From CAZNMF01 sp964573795 (GTDB lineage: Bacteria; Acidobacteriota; Vicinamibacteria; Vicinamibacterales; SCN-69-37), in assembly GCA_964573795.1 (NCBI GenBank), contig CAZNMF010000028.1, positions 1 through 20,185 of the forward strand: 20,185 nucleotides of DNA. Direction: 5' to 3'. Below are positions 13,532 to 20,152 of the stretch, piece by piece. Position numbers and translations under genes: made by a program. The notes below the pieces were generated by a model. That model was not told where the DNA came from. It searched no databases and saw only the letters and a list, made by a program, of their open reading frames with translations. Numbering within the stretch: the first letter of the stretch is position 1; every line of letters begins with the position of its first letter.

Positions 13532-14667
13532 CACGCCACCTCCGGCGTGGCGCGCATGGCGCTCGAGGAAAATCCGATGGACGCCGCGTCGACGAAGACG
13601 GACGTCTCGTAGCTCGTCATCCACAGGCCATCCTGGAAACGGCCGATGCTCGGCCGCACGCGGCGGCCGCGCGCGAGCTGGACCAGCATGCCCGGAAAAT
13701 CCGCGCCGGCCGCGATCGTCAACGGGATGCCGCCGGAGAAACGCGGGTTGATCTCGAAGATCACCGGGCCCTGCGCGGTGACGCGGCACTGGATGTTGAT
13801 CGCGCCGACGGCGCCGAGGGCGCGCGCGCACGCCACGCCGAGATCGATCAGCCGCGGGTCCTTGACGGTGCGGCCGCGATCGACCACGCCGGCGCGCACG
13901 ACGACGCGCTCGCGCGGGACGACGCTCAGCGGCGTGCCGTCGAAATCGCAGAGCACGTCGATCGTGAACTCGGGCCCGTCCAGGTACGGCTGAAGGACCG
14001 GCTCGGGCACGTAGTCGACGAAGAAGCGCAACTGACGCGCGTCGGCGACGGGAAACGCGCCGACGCCGCCGCGGCCGAAGCGCGGCTTGATGAACAGCGG
14101 AAACGCGCCCGCCGGCACCTCCGCGGGCAGATACGTCGCCGCCACCGGCAGACCGGCCGCCGACAGGACGCGCGCGGTCTCGTGCTTGTCGTTGCACGCG
14201 CGCGTCGTCTCGATCGACGACACGGCCACGCGCACGCCGGCCGCTGCGAGCGCCGGCGCGGCCTCCGCAAAGCGCATCAGCTCGTCGTCGATCGTCGGAA
14301 TCAGCAGCCCGATGCGCTCGGCGCGGCAGAGGCGATCGATCGCTTCGAGATAGCCGGGGTCGGTCGACAGCGGCACCTGGTACGCGCGATCGGCGATGTA
14401 GACGGTGGGCGACAGCGGATTGACGTCGGTGACGATCACCGCGCCGCCGCCCGTCGCGCGCACGGCGCGCTGGAACGCCTGCACGAGCGGCACGCGGCGC
14501 GAGCCCGCCGTGATCAGGACATTGAGCGGCCCTGACGGCCGTCGCTGCCCTCCTCGGAGGGCCGAACCTTCAGGTTCGGCCGCCGCGGGCCGACCTGAAG
14601 GTCCGCCCCTCCGAACGACAGACTCCGTACGCTGAATATCCGTGTTGTCCCGCACGTTAAGCGACAC
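13531..14667 (-). CDS. ATP-grasp ligase, CarB/PylC-like, in the nonulosonate operon
   Basis: The core starts near residue 48 ('LNVLITAGSRR'). It has 'LLIPTIDDEL' (121-130), the ATP-binding 'FIKPRFGRGGVG' (192-203) and the metal-binding 'FEINPRFSGG' (304-313). Such proteins couple ATP hydrolysis to forming an amide or similar bond between a carboxylate and an amine or thiol. Here it may attach an amino acid or acyl group to the sugar, replacing or adding to the missing PseH acetylation step; this is inference. The start is uncertain. The GTG at 14667 has GGAG seven bases upstream and overlaps the synthase stop by 11 bp; another GTG is at 14655. Both starts place a 59-bp twin-hairpin element inside the coding sequence (residues 19-38), and no ATG, GTG or TTG lies in frame between the element and the core. 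Confidence 0.85.
   Translation of the reverse strand: MSLNVRDNTDIQRTESVVRRGGPSGRPAAAEPEGSALRGGQRRPSGPLNVLITAGSRRVPLVQAFQRAVRATGGGAVIVTDVNPLSPTVYIADRAYQVPLSTDPGYLEAIDRLCRAERIGLLIPTIDDELMRFAEAAPALAAAGVRVAVSSIETTRACNDKHETARVLSAAGLPVAATYLPAEVPAGAFPLFIKPRFGRGGVGAFPVADARQLRFFVDYVPEPVLQPYLDGPEFTIDVLCDFDGTPLSVVPRERVVVRAGVVDRGRTVKDPRLIDLGVACARALGAVGAINIQCRVTAQGPVIFEINPRFSGGIPLTIAAGADFPGMLVQLARGRRVRPSIGRFQDGLWMTSYETSVFVDAASIGFSSSAMRATPEVA
14555..14613. repeat. Twin-hairpin element, copy 3, inside the 5' coding end of the ATP-grasp gene
   Basis: The left hairpin is identical to copy 1 (arms 14560-14569 and 14572-14581, TC loop). The right hairpin has one mismatch in its 10-bp arms (14587-14596 and 14599-14608). 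The outer CGGAG/CTCCG closing stem is kept. It falls in frame in the ATP-grasp gene and would encode about 20 residues rich in Gly, Arg, Ala and Pro. Confidence 0.88.
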
Positions 14668-15736
14668 GATCCGACTCCGAGAAGCGCAGCGGCTCGAGGT
14701 GACGCTCCGTCAGCGCTTCCCCTACGGCCAGCGCGCGCGTGAGGCGACGGCCGAGGACCTGCGGCAGGCTCGCCGGCGGCAGGCCGGTCGCCGGCCGCAG
14801 CGCCACGAGGTCCTCCGCGACGACGACGTGGCCCGCGTCGAGCGCGCGCCACGCGCAGAGCGATCGCCGGCTCGCGATCAGATTGGCGGCCTCTGCGGCG
14901 AGACACGCTTTCCGTCCCGATCCCAGCGCGGACCACGCCCGGCGGCCCGCACGAATCGCGGCGGCCAGCTCGACCGGCGTGCTCGAGACGGCGCGGTCGA
15001 TCGCGTCCGTGTCGTCGGGCAGGACGATGTGGCGTTCGTAGAGCGACGCGCCGAGGCCGACGGCGATGGGCAGCGCAAACGTGTCCTCGCTGTGATCGCT
15101 CAAGCCGACGGGCACGCGGCACTCGGCCGCGAGCGTGCGGATGGCGAGCAGGTTCTCGCTGCCGCGCGGCACCGGATAGGCCGACACGCAGTGCAGCAGC
15201 GCGACGTGCTCGGCGCCGGCCAGACGCGCGACGGCCAGCGCGTGGTGCGCCTCGGCGAGCGTCGACAGGCCGGTGGAGATGATCAGCGGCTTGCCCGTCG
15301 CCGCGCAGCGCACGATGAGCTGATCCCACGTCAGATCGCCGCTCGCGATCTTGTAGGCGTCGACGCCGACGCGCTCGAGCAGATCGACGGACGCCTCGGA
15401 GAACGGCGTCGAGATGATCTTGAGCCCGCGCAGCGACGCGCGCTCGGCCACGACGTGATGCGCGGCCTCGTCGAGCTCGAACTGGCGGAAGAAGTCCACG
15501 AGCGACCCGGCGCGGACGTGCGCGGGCGCCGGACAGACGGGCGACACGAGATCGCCGGCGACGATCGTCTGCAGCTTGACCGCGTGCGCGCCGGCCGCGG
15601 CGGCCGCGTCGACGAGCGCGAGCGCGCGATCGAGCGATCCGCCGTGATTGAGGCCGATCTCGGCGATCACGAACGGCGGAATGTCCTCGGCCACGCGGCG
15701 TCCGGCAATGGAAATGGCAGGGGAATCAAGCGGCAT
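14657..15736 (-). CDS. NeuB/PseI-like nonulosonic acid synthase
   Basis: This 359-residue protein has the NeuB TIM-barrel: 'IAEIGLNHGG' (24-33), 'KLQT' (54-57), 'IISTPFSEASVDLLE' (107-121), 'YKIASGDL' (129-136) and 'GLSDHS' (211-216). A C-terminal SAF (antifreeze-like) domain lies at about 290-350. The family condenses phosphoenolpyruvate with an N-acylated hexosamine to give a nine-carbon nonulosonic acid. After 'GLSDHS' the segment 'ERHIVLPDDTDAIDRAVSS' (234-252) departs from the usual EKHFTLD...GPDH...S pattern, so it may be a variant branch rather than textbook PseI. The ATG at 15736 overlaps the end of the HAD gene by 11 bp. Its partners PseC and PseG upstream argue for a pseudaminic or legionaminic-type product. 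Confidence 0.88.
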   Translation of the reverse strand: MPLDSPAISIAGRRVAEDIPPFVIAEIGLNHGGSLDRALALVDAAAAAGAHAVKLQTIVAGDLVSPVCPAPAHVRAGSLVDFFRQFELDEAAHHVVAERASLRGLKIISTPFSEASVDLLERVGVDAYKIASGDLTWDQLIVRCAATGKPLIISTGLSTLAEAHHALAVARLAGAEHVALLHCVSAYPVPRGSENLLAIRTLAAECRVPVGLSDHSEDTFALPIAVGLGASLYERHIVLPDDTDAIDRAVSSTPVELAAAIRAGRRAWSALGSGRKACLAAEAANLIASRRSLCAWRALDAGHVVVAEDLVALRPATGLPPASLPQVLGRRLTRALAVGEALTERHLEPLRFSESDRVA

Positions 15737-16424
15737 GACGGTTCGGAGCCTCCTCGAGAAGCGCGTGAGCAACGGCTGGAATCTGCGTGAGTCGATCGAT
15801 GCTGGCAGCGGCGGCCGTCGGGCCATCCGCGCGCGTCCACATGCGGCAGCGCACGGCGCGCATCCCGGCGTCGATGGCACCTTGCACGTCGCACCGCTCG
15901 TCGTCGCCGACGAACACGGTGCGCCGCGCCGGCACCTGGATCTGACGGGCGATCTCGGCGAACGCCTCGGGCTCGGGCTTGCCGAGGCCGCGGCCGCACG
16001 CGGCCGCGCACACGATCGCGTCGACGTGCGCCGCAAGCCCCAGCGCGTCGACCTTGCGGCGCTGGATGCTGGGTTGTCCGTTCGTGAGCAGGCCGATACG
16101 CCAGCCGTCAGAGCGCAGCGCCGCCAGCGTGCGCGCAGCGGCGCGCGGCAGGCGCAGTCGCGGCTGATGGTGCCGGAGGAGATCGATCAGCTCGGCCGCC
16201 AGCGCGATCGGGAGATCGTGCTGGGCCAGGCACGCCTGGATCTCGCGGCCGCGATCGATCCCGCGGGACGCGCCCACCATCGCCGAGAAGCCGAGACGGG
16301 CGTCGAGCCGGCACGTGCGCTCGAGATGACGCGCGATCTCCGCGAAGCCGCTGAGCGTGAAGCGGCGATACGGGTAGATCGTGTCGTCGAGATCGAAGAT
16401 GACCGCGCGGCGCTCAGGCGGCAT
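15726..16424 (-). CDS. HAD-superfamily phosphatase-like hydrolase
   Basis: The 232-residue protein shows all four HAD motifs: 'DLDDT' (11-15, nucleophile Asp11 and acid Asp13), 'LLTNG' (112-116), Lys149 in 'GLGKPEPEAF', and 'GDDERCD' (173-179). Between motifs I and II is a helical cap of the C1 type. Such enzymes remove phosphate from sugar phosphates or similar small molecules. Position between the PseG-like and NeuB-like genes suggests action on a pathway intermediate, for example a sugar-9-phosphate if the synthase makes one, or a nucleotide by-product. The standard pseudaminic acid pathway has no HAD step, so this is an extra. It overlaps both neighbours by 11 bp. Confidence 0.85.
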   Translation of the reverse strand: MPPERRAVIFDLDDTIYPYRRFTLSGFAEIARHLERTCRLDARLGFSAMVGASRGIDRGREIQACLAQHDLPIALAAELIDLLRHHQPRLRLPRAAARTLAALRSDGWRIGLLTNGQPSIQRRKVDALGLAAHVDAIVCAAACGRGLGKPEPEAFAEIARQIQVPARRTVFVGDDERCDVQGAIDAGMRAVRCRMWTRADGPTAAAASIDRLTQIPAVAHALLEEAPNRHAA

Positions 16425-17415
16425 GACGCCACCTCCGCTCCGGCTCTCCCAGCAAGGCGCGCAGTCGCGCCGCCACGCGCGCGGCGCCCTGACCGTCGAC
16501 CAGACGCGACGCGCGGCGTGACAGCGCCCCGGCCACCGCGGGCATCGTCATCACGAGCGACACGAGGTGCGCGATGTCTTGCGGCGTGCGGGACGTGCGA
16601 GATGTCGTGACCGCCATGACGGCGCCCGCCGCGGCGGCCGCCGCGATCGCCGGGCGTTGCGCCGCGACGACGGGAACGGCGATGGCGGGCGTGCCGAGCG
16701 CGCACGCTTCGTAGAGGGTCACGCCGCCGGCCACGACGGCCACGCCGGCCGAGGCCAACTGCCTGGCGAGCCCGTCCGGCGCCGCGATCCAGCGGCAGCG
16801 TGGCGGCAGCGCAGGACGACGGCCGTCGAGCACGAATCCGGCCGCGACGTCGACGCGCGCGTGCGGATCGGCCGCGACAATCGCGCGCGCGATGGCCGCG
16901 CCGAGCGTCCGGACGTGCGCGCCGCCGCCGAGCGCGACGAGCACGCGCCCGGGCTCGCGCCGAGCTGGCCGCGCGCGATGCGCCGTGATTGCCGCGTTCA
17001 CGATGGCGAATGCGGGGCCGGCGATGCGATGGGCGCGGTCGATCGGACGCGCCACGAGGCTGCCGTCGATCGCGAGATCGCTCCCGACGGGACGCGCGAC
17101 GCCGTCGTGCATCGTCGCGACGGGCACGCGCCAGCGTCGCGCGTGCCTCACCCACTGCGCGGTATGCGCGGCGGAGGGGTCGTCGACGACGAGCAGGTCG
17201 GGCGACAGGTGCTGCAGCAGGCGCGGGCCGCGATGCACGGTCCATCCCAGGCCGAGGGCCGTGTCCCTCGTCCGCACCGAGCCGCGCAGCGCGAGCTCGC
17301 GCGGCACGCCGAGCGCGTCGGCCAGATTCGCGCAGCGGACGAGATGCCCGAAGCCGATCTCCGGCCCGGCCGCGGCGGCGAACAGCACGAACGGCGGACG
17401 TCCCGATTCACGCAC
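16414..17415 (-). CDS. pseG: PseG-like UDP-sugar hydrolase
   Basis: The 333-residue protein has the GT-B-like fold of PseG. The N-terminal loop 'EIGFGHLVRCANLADAL' carries the conserved Gly-x-Gly-His (His24), matching the catalytic histidine of PseG. 'LLVVDDPS' and 'RVLVALGGGAH' follow, and later 'VVAGGVTLYEACALGTPAIAVPVVAAQ'. PseG cleaves UDP from UDP-2,4-diacetamido-2,4,6-trideoxyhexose to free the sugar for the NeuB/PseI step. I chose the GTG at 17415; it overlaps the aminotransferase stop by 8 bp and begins just before the first strand. The longer open frame upstream is the shadow of the aminotransferase gene. Assignment to PseG rather than a related hydrolase is likely but not certain. 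Confidence 0.8.
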   Translation of the reverse strand: MRESGRPPFVLFAAAAGPEIGFGHLVRCANLADALGVPRELALRGSVRTRDTALGLGWTVHRGPRLLQHLSPDLLVVDDPSAAHTAQWVRHARRWRVPVATMHDGVARPVGSDLAIDGSLVARPIDRAHRIAGPAFAIVNAAITAHRARPARREPGRVLVALGGGAHVRTLGAAIARAIVAADPHARVDVAAGFVLDGRRPALPPRCRWIAAPDGLARQLASAGVAVVAGGVTLYEACALGTPAIAVPVVAAQRPAIAAAAAAGAVMAVTTSRTSRTPQDIAHLVSLVMTMPAVAGALSRRASRLVDGQGAARVAARLRALLGEPERRWRHAA

Positions 17416-18571
17416 CGAACACCTCGGCCAGGGCGGCGGCCACCTGTTCGATCTGCGCGTCGGTGTGCGCCGGCGACAACGGCAGCGACAGGACCGTGTC
17501 CGCGATGTGCTCGGCGGCCGGAAACTGGCCCGGCTCGAACCCGTACCGCTCGCGATAGAAGCGATGGAGATGGACGGCCGGAAAGTGGACGCTCGACGCG
17601 ACGCCGGCCTTCGACAGCGCCAGCGCGACGTCGTCGCGCGACGGGCCGGACGGATCCTCAATCAGGATCGGATAGAGATGATGCGCGTGGACGGTGCCAG
17701 CCGGCACCGGCACGAAGCGCGACACCGGCAGCCGCGCGCAGACGTCGTCGTAGAACGCGGTGATGGCCCGGCGCCGTGCCTGATGGCGATCGATCGCGGC
17801 GAGCTGGTGCAGGCCGATGGCGGCCTGCAGATCCGTCATGTTGTATTTGAAGCCGGGCGTCACGACGTCGTAGCGGCTGGGCTGGATCGCCTGATAGCGC
17901 GACCAGGCCGGACGGCTCATGCCGTGCTGCGACGCGACGCGGATCCGTTCGGCGCGATCCTCCGACGCGGTCGTGATCATCCCGCCTTCGCCGGTCGTGA
18001 GGTTCTTCGTCGCGTAGAAGCTGAAGCACGTCACGTCGGCCGTGGTGCCGATCTTCAGGCCGCGATCCACGCCTTCGATGCAGTGCGCCGCGTCCTCGAC
18101 GACGGTCAGGCCATGACGATCGGCGAGCGCGCGAAACGCGCGCACGTCGGCCGGCCGGCCGGCGTAGTGCACGGGCATGATCGCCCGCGTGCGCGGCGTG
18201 ATGGCCTCGGCCGCCGCCGCGGGATCCAGGTTGCCGGTCGACAGATCGACGTCGGCGAACACGGGCGTCGCGCCGACGTGGACGATGACGTTGGCCGTCG
18301 CGCAGAACGTGAGCGGCGTGGTGACGACCTCGTCGCCCGGGCCGATGCCGGCGGCGATCAGCGCCAGGTGCAGCCCCGCCGTGCACGAATTCAAGGCGAC
18401 GGCGTGCGGCGCGCCGATGTACGCGGCGAACGCCTCTTCGAATTGACGGACGCGCGGGCCGGTCGACAGCCAGCCGGATTCCAGCGTGGCGATCACTTCC
18501 GCGATCTCGGCCGTCCCGATGTCGGGCGGCGAGAACGGCACCGTGCGCGTCGCGGCGACGGTCGTGCTCAT
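17408..18571 (-). CDS. pseC: DegT/DnrJ/EryC1 sugar aminotransferase, PseC-like
   Basis: This 387-residue protein is a full-length PLP-dependent sugar aminotransferase. It has 'NSCTAGLHLAL' (61-71), the cofactor aspartate in 'VVEDAAH' (Asp160), and the Schiff-base lysine Lys189 in 'FSFYATKNLTTGEGG'. 'FKYNMTDLQAAIGLHQL' and 'HHLYPILIE' follow. PseC transfers an amino group from glutamate to C4 of a UDP-4-keto-6-deoxyhexosamine. Neighbouring PseG- and PseI-like genes support this role, although other 4-amino sugars are possible. No PseB-type dehydratase precedes it in the window, so the substrate must come from elsewhere. The start overlaps the stop of the upstream helical-protein gene by 4 bp (ATGA). 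Confidence 0.87.
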   Translation of the reverse strand: MSTTVAATRTVPFSPPDIGTAEIAEVIATLESGWLSTGPRVRQFEEAFAAYIGAPHAVALNSCTAGLHLALIAAGIGPGDEVVTTPLTFCATANVIVHVGATPVFADVDLSTGNLDPAAAAEAITPRTRAIMPVHYAGRPADVRAFRALADRHGLTVVEDAAHCIEGVDRGLKIGTTADVTCFSFYATKNLTTGEGGMITTASEDRAERIRVASQHGMSRPAWSRYQAIQPSRYDVVTPGFKYNMTDLQAAIGLHQLAAIDRHQARRRAITAFYDDVCARLPVSRFVPVPAGTVHAHHLYPILIEDPSGPSRDDVALALSKAGVASSVHFPAVHLHRFYRERYGFEPGQFPAAEHIADTVLSLPLSPAHTDAQIEQVAAALAEVFGA

Positions 18572-19176
18572 GCGGCGTGTCCGTACGGGCCGGTGGGCGT
18601 GCCGCCCAGGGCGATGAAGACGCGGCGCCAGCCTTCGAGCGCCGCGGAGAACGAGCGATCGAGCGTCGCGGCGAGGCCGGACCAGTCCTCCGCGAGCTGC
18701 CGGCGGATCAGCTCGCTCACCGCGATCTGCGTCTGCCCTTCGGCGCGCAGCTCGTGGCGCTCGCAGAACGTCTCGAGGTCCGTCCCGCTCGCACCGGCGG
18801 CCATCGCGGCCAGCCGGAGCAGCGTCTGCATGCTCTGCATCAGGTGCGTCAACCCGAGTTGCGCCTCCGAGCGGGCGCCGCGGCGGAACCGCCGCGCGGT
18901 GTCGCGCGCCTGGTGCTCGAGCGTGTCAAGGCTTTCCAGCGCCGTGTCGATGGCTTCTTTGATCAGGGCCGCGGTCGAGAGCGGCGCCTCGTCGCTCGCG
19001 TGGCGCTCGACGGCGTCGGCCGCGATCGTCGGCGCGGCGACACCCGACGGCCGGCCGACCGTCACGGCCGCGCGGCCGCCGGCCGGCACGCGACGAAGCG
19101 CCAAACCGGAAACGGGCCGGATTTTCGGCCGAAATGCGTGAGCCCGGGCAACGGTGCGAGCGGACGTGAGAGCCAT
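18568..19176 (-). CDS. Uncharacterised helical protein at the head of the flagellin-glycosylation operon
   Basis: I do not recognise this 202-residue protein. About 60 N-terminal residues are basic and Ala/Pro-rich, probably disordered. From about residue 65 on it is predicted all-helical, with amphipathic segments around 'AALIKEAIDTALESLDTLEH', 'GLTHLMQSMQTLLRLAAMA' and a final 'WSGLAATLDRSFSAALEGW'. That last pattern loosely resembles uncharacterised flagellum-adjacent proteins I recall from other phyla, which have an aromatic/LAD/L...L/W repeat. There is no signal peptide. It begins the operon, is divergent from flagellin and is coupled to pseC, so a chaperone or glycosylation accessory role for flagellin is possible but unproved. 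The ATG at 19176 has a strong AGGAAGGGG ribosome site. Confidence 0.7.
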   Translation of the reverse strand: MALTSARTVARAHAFRPKIRPVSGLALRRVPAGGRAAVTVGRPSGVAAPTIAADAVERHASDEAPLSTAALIKEAIDTALESLDTLEHQARDTARRFRRGARSEAQLGLTHLMQSMQTLLRLAAMAAGASGTDLETFCERHELRAEGQTQIAVSELIRRQLAEDWSGLAATLDRSFSAALEGWRRVFIALGGTPTGPYGHAA

Positions 19177-19182
19177 GACACC

Positions 19183-19202
19183 CCTTCCTGCACCAAGGAA
19201 GG
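19183..19202 (-). promoter_or_regulatory. Hairpin that would mask the ribosome site of the operon's first gene
   Basis: CCTTCCT (19183-19189) and AGGAAGG (19196-19202) form a 7-bp inverted repeat with a 6-nt loop. On the minus-strand transcript the arm next to the start codon is the Shine-Dalgarno AGGAAGG itself, six bases before the ATG at 19176. If transcribed, the stem would hide the ribosome site; as DNA it could instead be an operator. Confidence 0.5.
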
Positions 19203-19233
19203 CGAGAACCGCGCCAACTGACGGAATCGTGCT

Positions 19234-19260
19234 TAAAGAAAGGGATCGATGGCCCGATTA
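19234..19260 (+). promoter_or_regulatory. Sigma-28 (FliA)-type promoter for flagellin
   Basis: TAAAGAAA (19234-19241) and CCCGATTA (19253-19260) are separated by exactly 11 bp, as in the flagellar sigma-28 consensus TAAAGTTT-N11-GCCGATAA. They match at 5 and 6 of 8 positions. Transcription should begin near 19267-19270, giving a leader of about 70 nt before the flagellin ATG. Confidence 0.65.
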
Positions 19261-19285
19261 CCTCTCTGAGCTGGGAGCGGGGGTG

Positions 19286-19330
19286 CTGCCAGCCGGTCGG
19301 CATGGACGCCGGCAGGACTCTCAGGGAGGA
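19286..19330 (+). promoter_or_regulatory. Flagellin leader hairpin and strong ribosome site
   Basis: CTGCC (19286-19290) and GGCAG (19311-19315) can close a leader hairpin. The ribosome site GGGAGGA (19324-19330) lies 8 bp before the ATG. GGA triplets occur both upstream of the hairpin (CTGGGAGC, near 19271-19278) and in the ribosome site, a layout that would suit CsrA-type control, but neither CsrA nor FliW is in the window. Confidence 0.4.
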
Positions 19331-19338
19331 AATGTCAC

Positions 19339-20139
19339 ATGGCTTCGTTCTCAGTTGTCTCGAACATCTCGGCGCTCAACGCGCAGGCGAACCTGAACAC
19401 CACGAACATCGGGCTGCAGAAGGCGCTGGAGCGCCTGTCGAGCGGCTACCGCATCAACCGCTCGGGTGACGATGCGGCGGGTCTCGTCGTGGCCAACACC
19501 TACCGGTCGGAGTCGGCGGTGTTGACGCAGGGCATCCGCAACGCCGGCGACGGTCTGTCCACGCTGCAGATCAAGGACGGCGCGCTCAACAACATCTCGA
19601 CGCTGCTCGATCGTCTGTCGACCCTGGCCACGCAGTCCGCGTCGTCCAGCTCGACGGTCAACCGCGACGTGCTCGACGCGGAGTTCCAGGACGTCCTCAC
19701 GGAAATCAACCGCGAGGCGTCGGTGGCGGGTCTCGACACGGCGCAGGGCTTCTCGGTGTTCGTGAGCAGCAACGGCACCAACGGCATCATCGGCGGATCG
19801 ATTGGCGCGGCCGACACCACGACGCTCGGCATCAACGGCCTGGCGATCGACAGCGACACGGGCGCGCAGGCGGCCGTGACGGCGATCACCGCGGCGGTGG
19901 CCACGCTCGGCGAATCACAGGCGACGGTCGGCACCATCGAGAACCGTCTCCAGTTCGCCATGGCCCTCGCGCAGTCGCAGATCGTCAGCAACCAGGCGGC
20001 CGAGAGCCGCATCCGCGACGCGAACATCGCGGAAGAGTCGGCGAACATGACGCGCTACAGCGTCCTGACGCAGAGCGGCATCGCCGCCCTCGCGCAGGCG
20101 AACTCGCAGAGCGGCGCGGTCCTCTCGCTGCTTCGATAG
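19339..20139 (+). CDS. fliC: Flagellin (short type)
   Basis: The 266-residue protein is a complete but short flagellin. The N-terminal D0/D1 region has 'SNISALNAQANLN', 'ALERLSSGYRINRSGDDAAG' and 'IRNAGDGLSTLQIKDGALN'. The C-terminal D1/D0 region has 'IENRLQFAMALAQSQIVSNQ', 'SRIRDANIAEESANMTR' and the usual end 'SGAVLSLLR'. Only about 60 residues separate the two conserved ends, so D2/D3 outer domains are absent. Ser/Thr runs such as 'SASSSSTVN' could be O-glycosylated by the nonulosonate made by the divergent operon; that is inference. It has its own sigma-28-like promoter and a strong hairpin behind it. Confidence 0.96.
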   Translation: MASFSVVSNISALNAQANLNTTNIGLQKALERLSSGYRINRSGDDAAGLVVANTYRSESAVLTQGIRNAGDGLSTLQIKDGALNNISTLLDRLSTLATQSASSSSTVNRDVLDAEFQDVLTEINREASVAGLDTAQGFSVFVSSNGTNGIIGGSIGAADTTTLGINGLAIDSDTGAQAAVTAITAAVATLGESQATVGTIENRLQFAMALAQSQIVSNQAAESRIRDANIAEESANMTRYSVLTQSGIAALAQANSQSGAVLSLLR

Positions 20140-20152
20140 GAGATAGACACAC

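Noticed and set aside
12818..14197. Long minus-strand frame that could be read as one 459-residue fusion protein
   Set aside because: Only the last 237 residues match a family (SpsF). The first part is an out-of-frame shadow of the ATP-grasp gene, which has clear motifs in its own frame.
16892..19141. 749-codon plus-strand open frame over pseG, pseC and the helical gene
   Set aside because: It is antisense to three overlapping genes with clear motifs and shows only low-complexity Arg-rich sequence.
19201..19216. Sigma-54-like GG-N10-GC sequence on the minus strand (TGGCGCGGTTCTCGCC) upstream of the 18568-19176 gene
   Set aside because: The spacing fits, but two consensus bases differ and the predicted start would leave only about a 14-nt leader. 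In such GC-rich DNA a chance match is likely.
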